From positions 1 through 64,000 of the forward strand of contig NZ_CM001974.1 of NCBI RefSeq assembly GCF_000406105.1: a stretch of DNA of 64,000 nucleotides. Reading direction: 5' to 3'. The notes beneath the pieces are model-generated. The model saw only the letters and a list, made by a program, of their open reading frames with translations, was not told where the DNA came from and did not search any database. This DNA is from Dickeya chrysanthemi NCPPB 402. GTDB lineage: Bacteria; Pseudomonadota; Gammaproteobacteria; Enterobacterales; Enterobacteriaceae. Positions 62,486 to 64,000 of this stretch are shown one piece after another; the stretch's first letter is position 1, and each line of letters begins with the position of its first letter. The position numbers were made by a program, and so were the translations under genes.

Positions 62486-63298
62486 TTATTTCGCGTAATA
62501 CCAGGGCCAGCCGCGACGGCTGACGACCCGCAGCAGCACGTCGAGCAGGAACGCCAGCGCGGTTATCCAGGCGACGTAGGGCAGAATGACGTCCATCGCC
62601 AGGTAGCGGCGCATCAGGAAGATGCGGTAACCCAGCCCCTCGGTGGCGGCGATGGCTTCGGCGGCGATCAGAAACAGCCAGGCGGAGCTGAGCGACAGGC
62701 GTACGGCGTCCAGCAAGCGCGGCATCAGTTGTGGCAGGATCACCCGCCACAAGATCTGGCCGCTGTGGCCGCCGAGGGTTTGCGCTTTCACCAGTTGTTC
62801 CTGCGGCAGGCTCTGGATGTAGAGTTGCAGGTCGCGCACGATAAACGGGGTAATTCCCACCATGATCAGCACCACCTTGGAGACCTCGCCCAGCCCGAAC
62901 ACGATAAACAGGATCGGTAGCACCGCTAGCGGCGGGATCAGTGCAAACAGGGTGATCAGCGGCGACAGGGTGGCCCGCACCGCCGGCAGTGCGCCGCACA
63001 GCAGGCCGAATACCAGCGCCAGCACGGCGCTTAAGCCAACGCCGGTCAACAGCCGCAGCAGGCTGGCGGCGGTATCTACCCACAACAGGTATTCGCCGGT
63101 GCGCTCGTTGGGTTCAAACGCCATGCGATGCATGGCCTGCGCCATCGCGCCCAGCCCCGGCAACAGCTTGTCGGCGGCATTCACCGCCAGCCGGGCGTCG
63201 GACGCCATCAGGTAGACGAGCAACAGCGCCAGTAGCGGCAGAAACCCCATCATCCCGCGCGTCAGCGGCAACGGCTGGTAGTTGATCAATTTGCGCAT
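62486..63298 (-). CDS. ABC transporter permease (urea/guanidine importer)
   Basis: 270 aa permease of the TauC/SsuC type with about six transmembrane segments and the ATPase-coupling loop in LVKAQTLGGHSGQILWRVILPQLMPRL (coupling residues about 168-190). Lies between the binding-protein gene (16 bases upstream) and the ATPase gene. Longer minus-strand open frames that overlap it are shadows. Confidence 0.92.
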   Translation of the reverse strand: MRKLINYQPLPLTRGMMGFLPLLALLLVYLMASDARLAVNAADKLLPGLGAMAQAMHRMAFEPNERTGEYLLWVDTAASLLRLLTGVGLSAVLALVFGLLCGALPAVRATLSPLITLFALIPPLAVLPILFIVFGLGEVSKVVLIMVGITPFIVRDLQLYIQSLPQEQLVKAQTLGGHSGQILWRVILPQLMPRLLDAVRLSLSSAWLFLIAAEAIAATEGLGYRIFLMRRYLAMDVILPYVAWITALAFLLDVLLRVVSRRGWPWYYAK

Positions 63299-63314
63299 CC
63301 GGCGTTCTCCCGTA

Positions 63315-64000
63315 TTACAGCTTGTTGTCGACAGCCAGTTTCAGGAATTCGTCGCTGAAACGCAGTTTGACGTTGCCGGTGTTGCCCCACACGCCCGCCG
63401 GCGTGGCGACACCCACGATGTCGGCACCCAGCGCGCCCTCGCCCAATAAGCCGTGACGGAAGGAAAACTCCGCTACAGACTGCATGGTGGTTTTCAACTG
63501 GGCGTTTTGGACGAATTCCAGCGTCTGTTTCGGGGTTGCGAACAGGTGGGTGGCGGCCAGTTGTTCGTCAAATCCGGCCAGATCGGTACCGGCGGCTTGC
63601 CCCATGAAGGTGCGGGCCTGACGGGCGCCGTCGCTGTCGCCAGACATGACTTGCAGGGTTTCATACCAGGCGCCGGTCAGCGCCTTACCCAGCTCAGGGT
63701 GTTTTTTCAGCGTGGCGGTGTTGACCACCAGCAAATCGAGGATCTCGCCGGGAATTTGTGCGGAAGAAAACGCCAGTTGGCTGCCCGGCTGTTTCTTCGC
63801 TTCTGCCAGCAGCGGGTTCCAGGTGACGATGGCCTGAACATCAGGTGTGCCGAACGCCGCGACCAGATCGGCATCGGCGGTATTCACCACCTTGATGTTC
63901 TTTTCGCTCATGCCGTTCTTTTCCAGCGCCCGCGCCAGCAGGTAATGCGAAACCGACAACTGCACCAAGTTAATCGGCTTACCCTTGAGCGCGTTCAGGT
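63315..64000 (-). CDS. Urea/guanidine ABC importer binding protein, partial
   Basis: C-terminal part, at least 228 codons, of a periplasmic substrate-binding protein of the NMT1/TauA-like family (the putative urea ABC transporter binding protein group). The frame stays open to the right edge (LNALKGKPINLVQLSVSHYL at the edge) so the signal peptide and start lie outside. Visible features: ADADLVAAFGTPDVQAIVTWNPL and the ATPAGVWGNTGNVKLRF ending. Probably the first structural gene of the operon; any guanidine riboswitch would be beyond the window. Confidence 0.88.
   Translation of the reverse strand, partial: LNALKGKPINLVQLSVSHYLLARALEKNGMSEKNIKVVNTADADLVAAFGTPDVQAIVTWNPLLAEAKKQPGSQLAFSSAQIPGEILDLLVVNTATLKKHPELGKALTGAWYETLQVMSGDSDGARQARTFMGQAAGTDLAGFDEQLAATHLFATPKQTLEFVQNAQLKTTMQSVAEFSFRHGLLGEGALGADIVGVATPAGVWGNTGNVKLRFSDEFLKLAVDNKL

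Overview
The window looks like chromosome from a gamma-proteobacterium of the order Enterobacterales, most likely a soft-rot Pectobacteriaceae and probably Dickeya. This is inferred from near E. coli-like DnaA, DnaN, RecF, GyrB, GlyQS and Gor proteins, from enteric gene order (rsmJ-prlC ... rlmJ ... gor; ghrB, yiaC-tag, glyQS) and from the TATACCC-bounded palindromic repeats. I could not confirm the genus by search.

Layout. 1-6.2 kb: the dnaA-dnaN-recF-gyrB replication operon, closed by a strong terminator. 6.3-11.9 kb: an MFS transporter, rsmJ-prlC, a YghW-type small protein and rlmJ. 11.9-16.9 kb: an RNA processing and repair block with RNase Z/BN (rnz) directly behind rtcR, and divergently a slipin gene plus the RNA ligase gene rtcB behind a clear sigma-54 promoter. 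17.2-18.6 kb: gor. 19.1-22.8 kb: a three-gene envelope acylation cluster (MBOAT acyltransferase and two SGNH/GDSL esterases). 22.8-23.8 kb: genomic scar tissue (a copied tail of the YitT gene fused to a decayed gor fragment, then an IS3-family transposase remnant). 23.9-27.4 kb: an AT-rich anti-phage island with two overlapping reverse transcriptase genes and a downstream structured RNA carrying an ACACACAC tract, i.e. a DRT type 3 defence system.

27.4-34.9 kb: YitT-family membrane protein, Lrp-type regulator, a SerC-like aminotransferase, a GNAT enzyme, a MarR regulator divergent from a DUF3861 gene with a paired operator, glk, then an operon of an alkylhydroperoxidase-like protein and a luciferase-like monooxygenase that continues upstream into a complete peptide-type ABC importer (34.9-40.0 kb). 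40.3-49.8 kb: avtA, a secreted DUF4432 protein, ghrB, yiaC-tag, a TauE-type exporter and glyQS.

49.8-56.4 kb is a second AT-rich accessory stretch: a three-gene envelope module of unknown function (OmpA-domain lipoprotein, multi-pass inner-membrane protein, periplasmic vWA-like protein) bracketed by inverted copies of a ~197 bp palindromic repeat, then a glycosyltransferase-like gene and two tandem shorter repeat copies. This module is the best candidate for something undescribed. 56.6-64 kb: a urea (or guanidine) carboxylase operon on the minus strand: ABC importer, two DUF1989 proteins and the 1197-residue biotin carboxylase. No allophanate hydrolase gene follows it, and the importer's binding-protein gene runs off the right edge.
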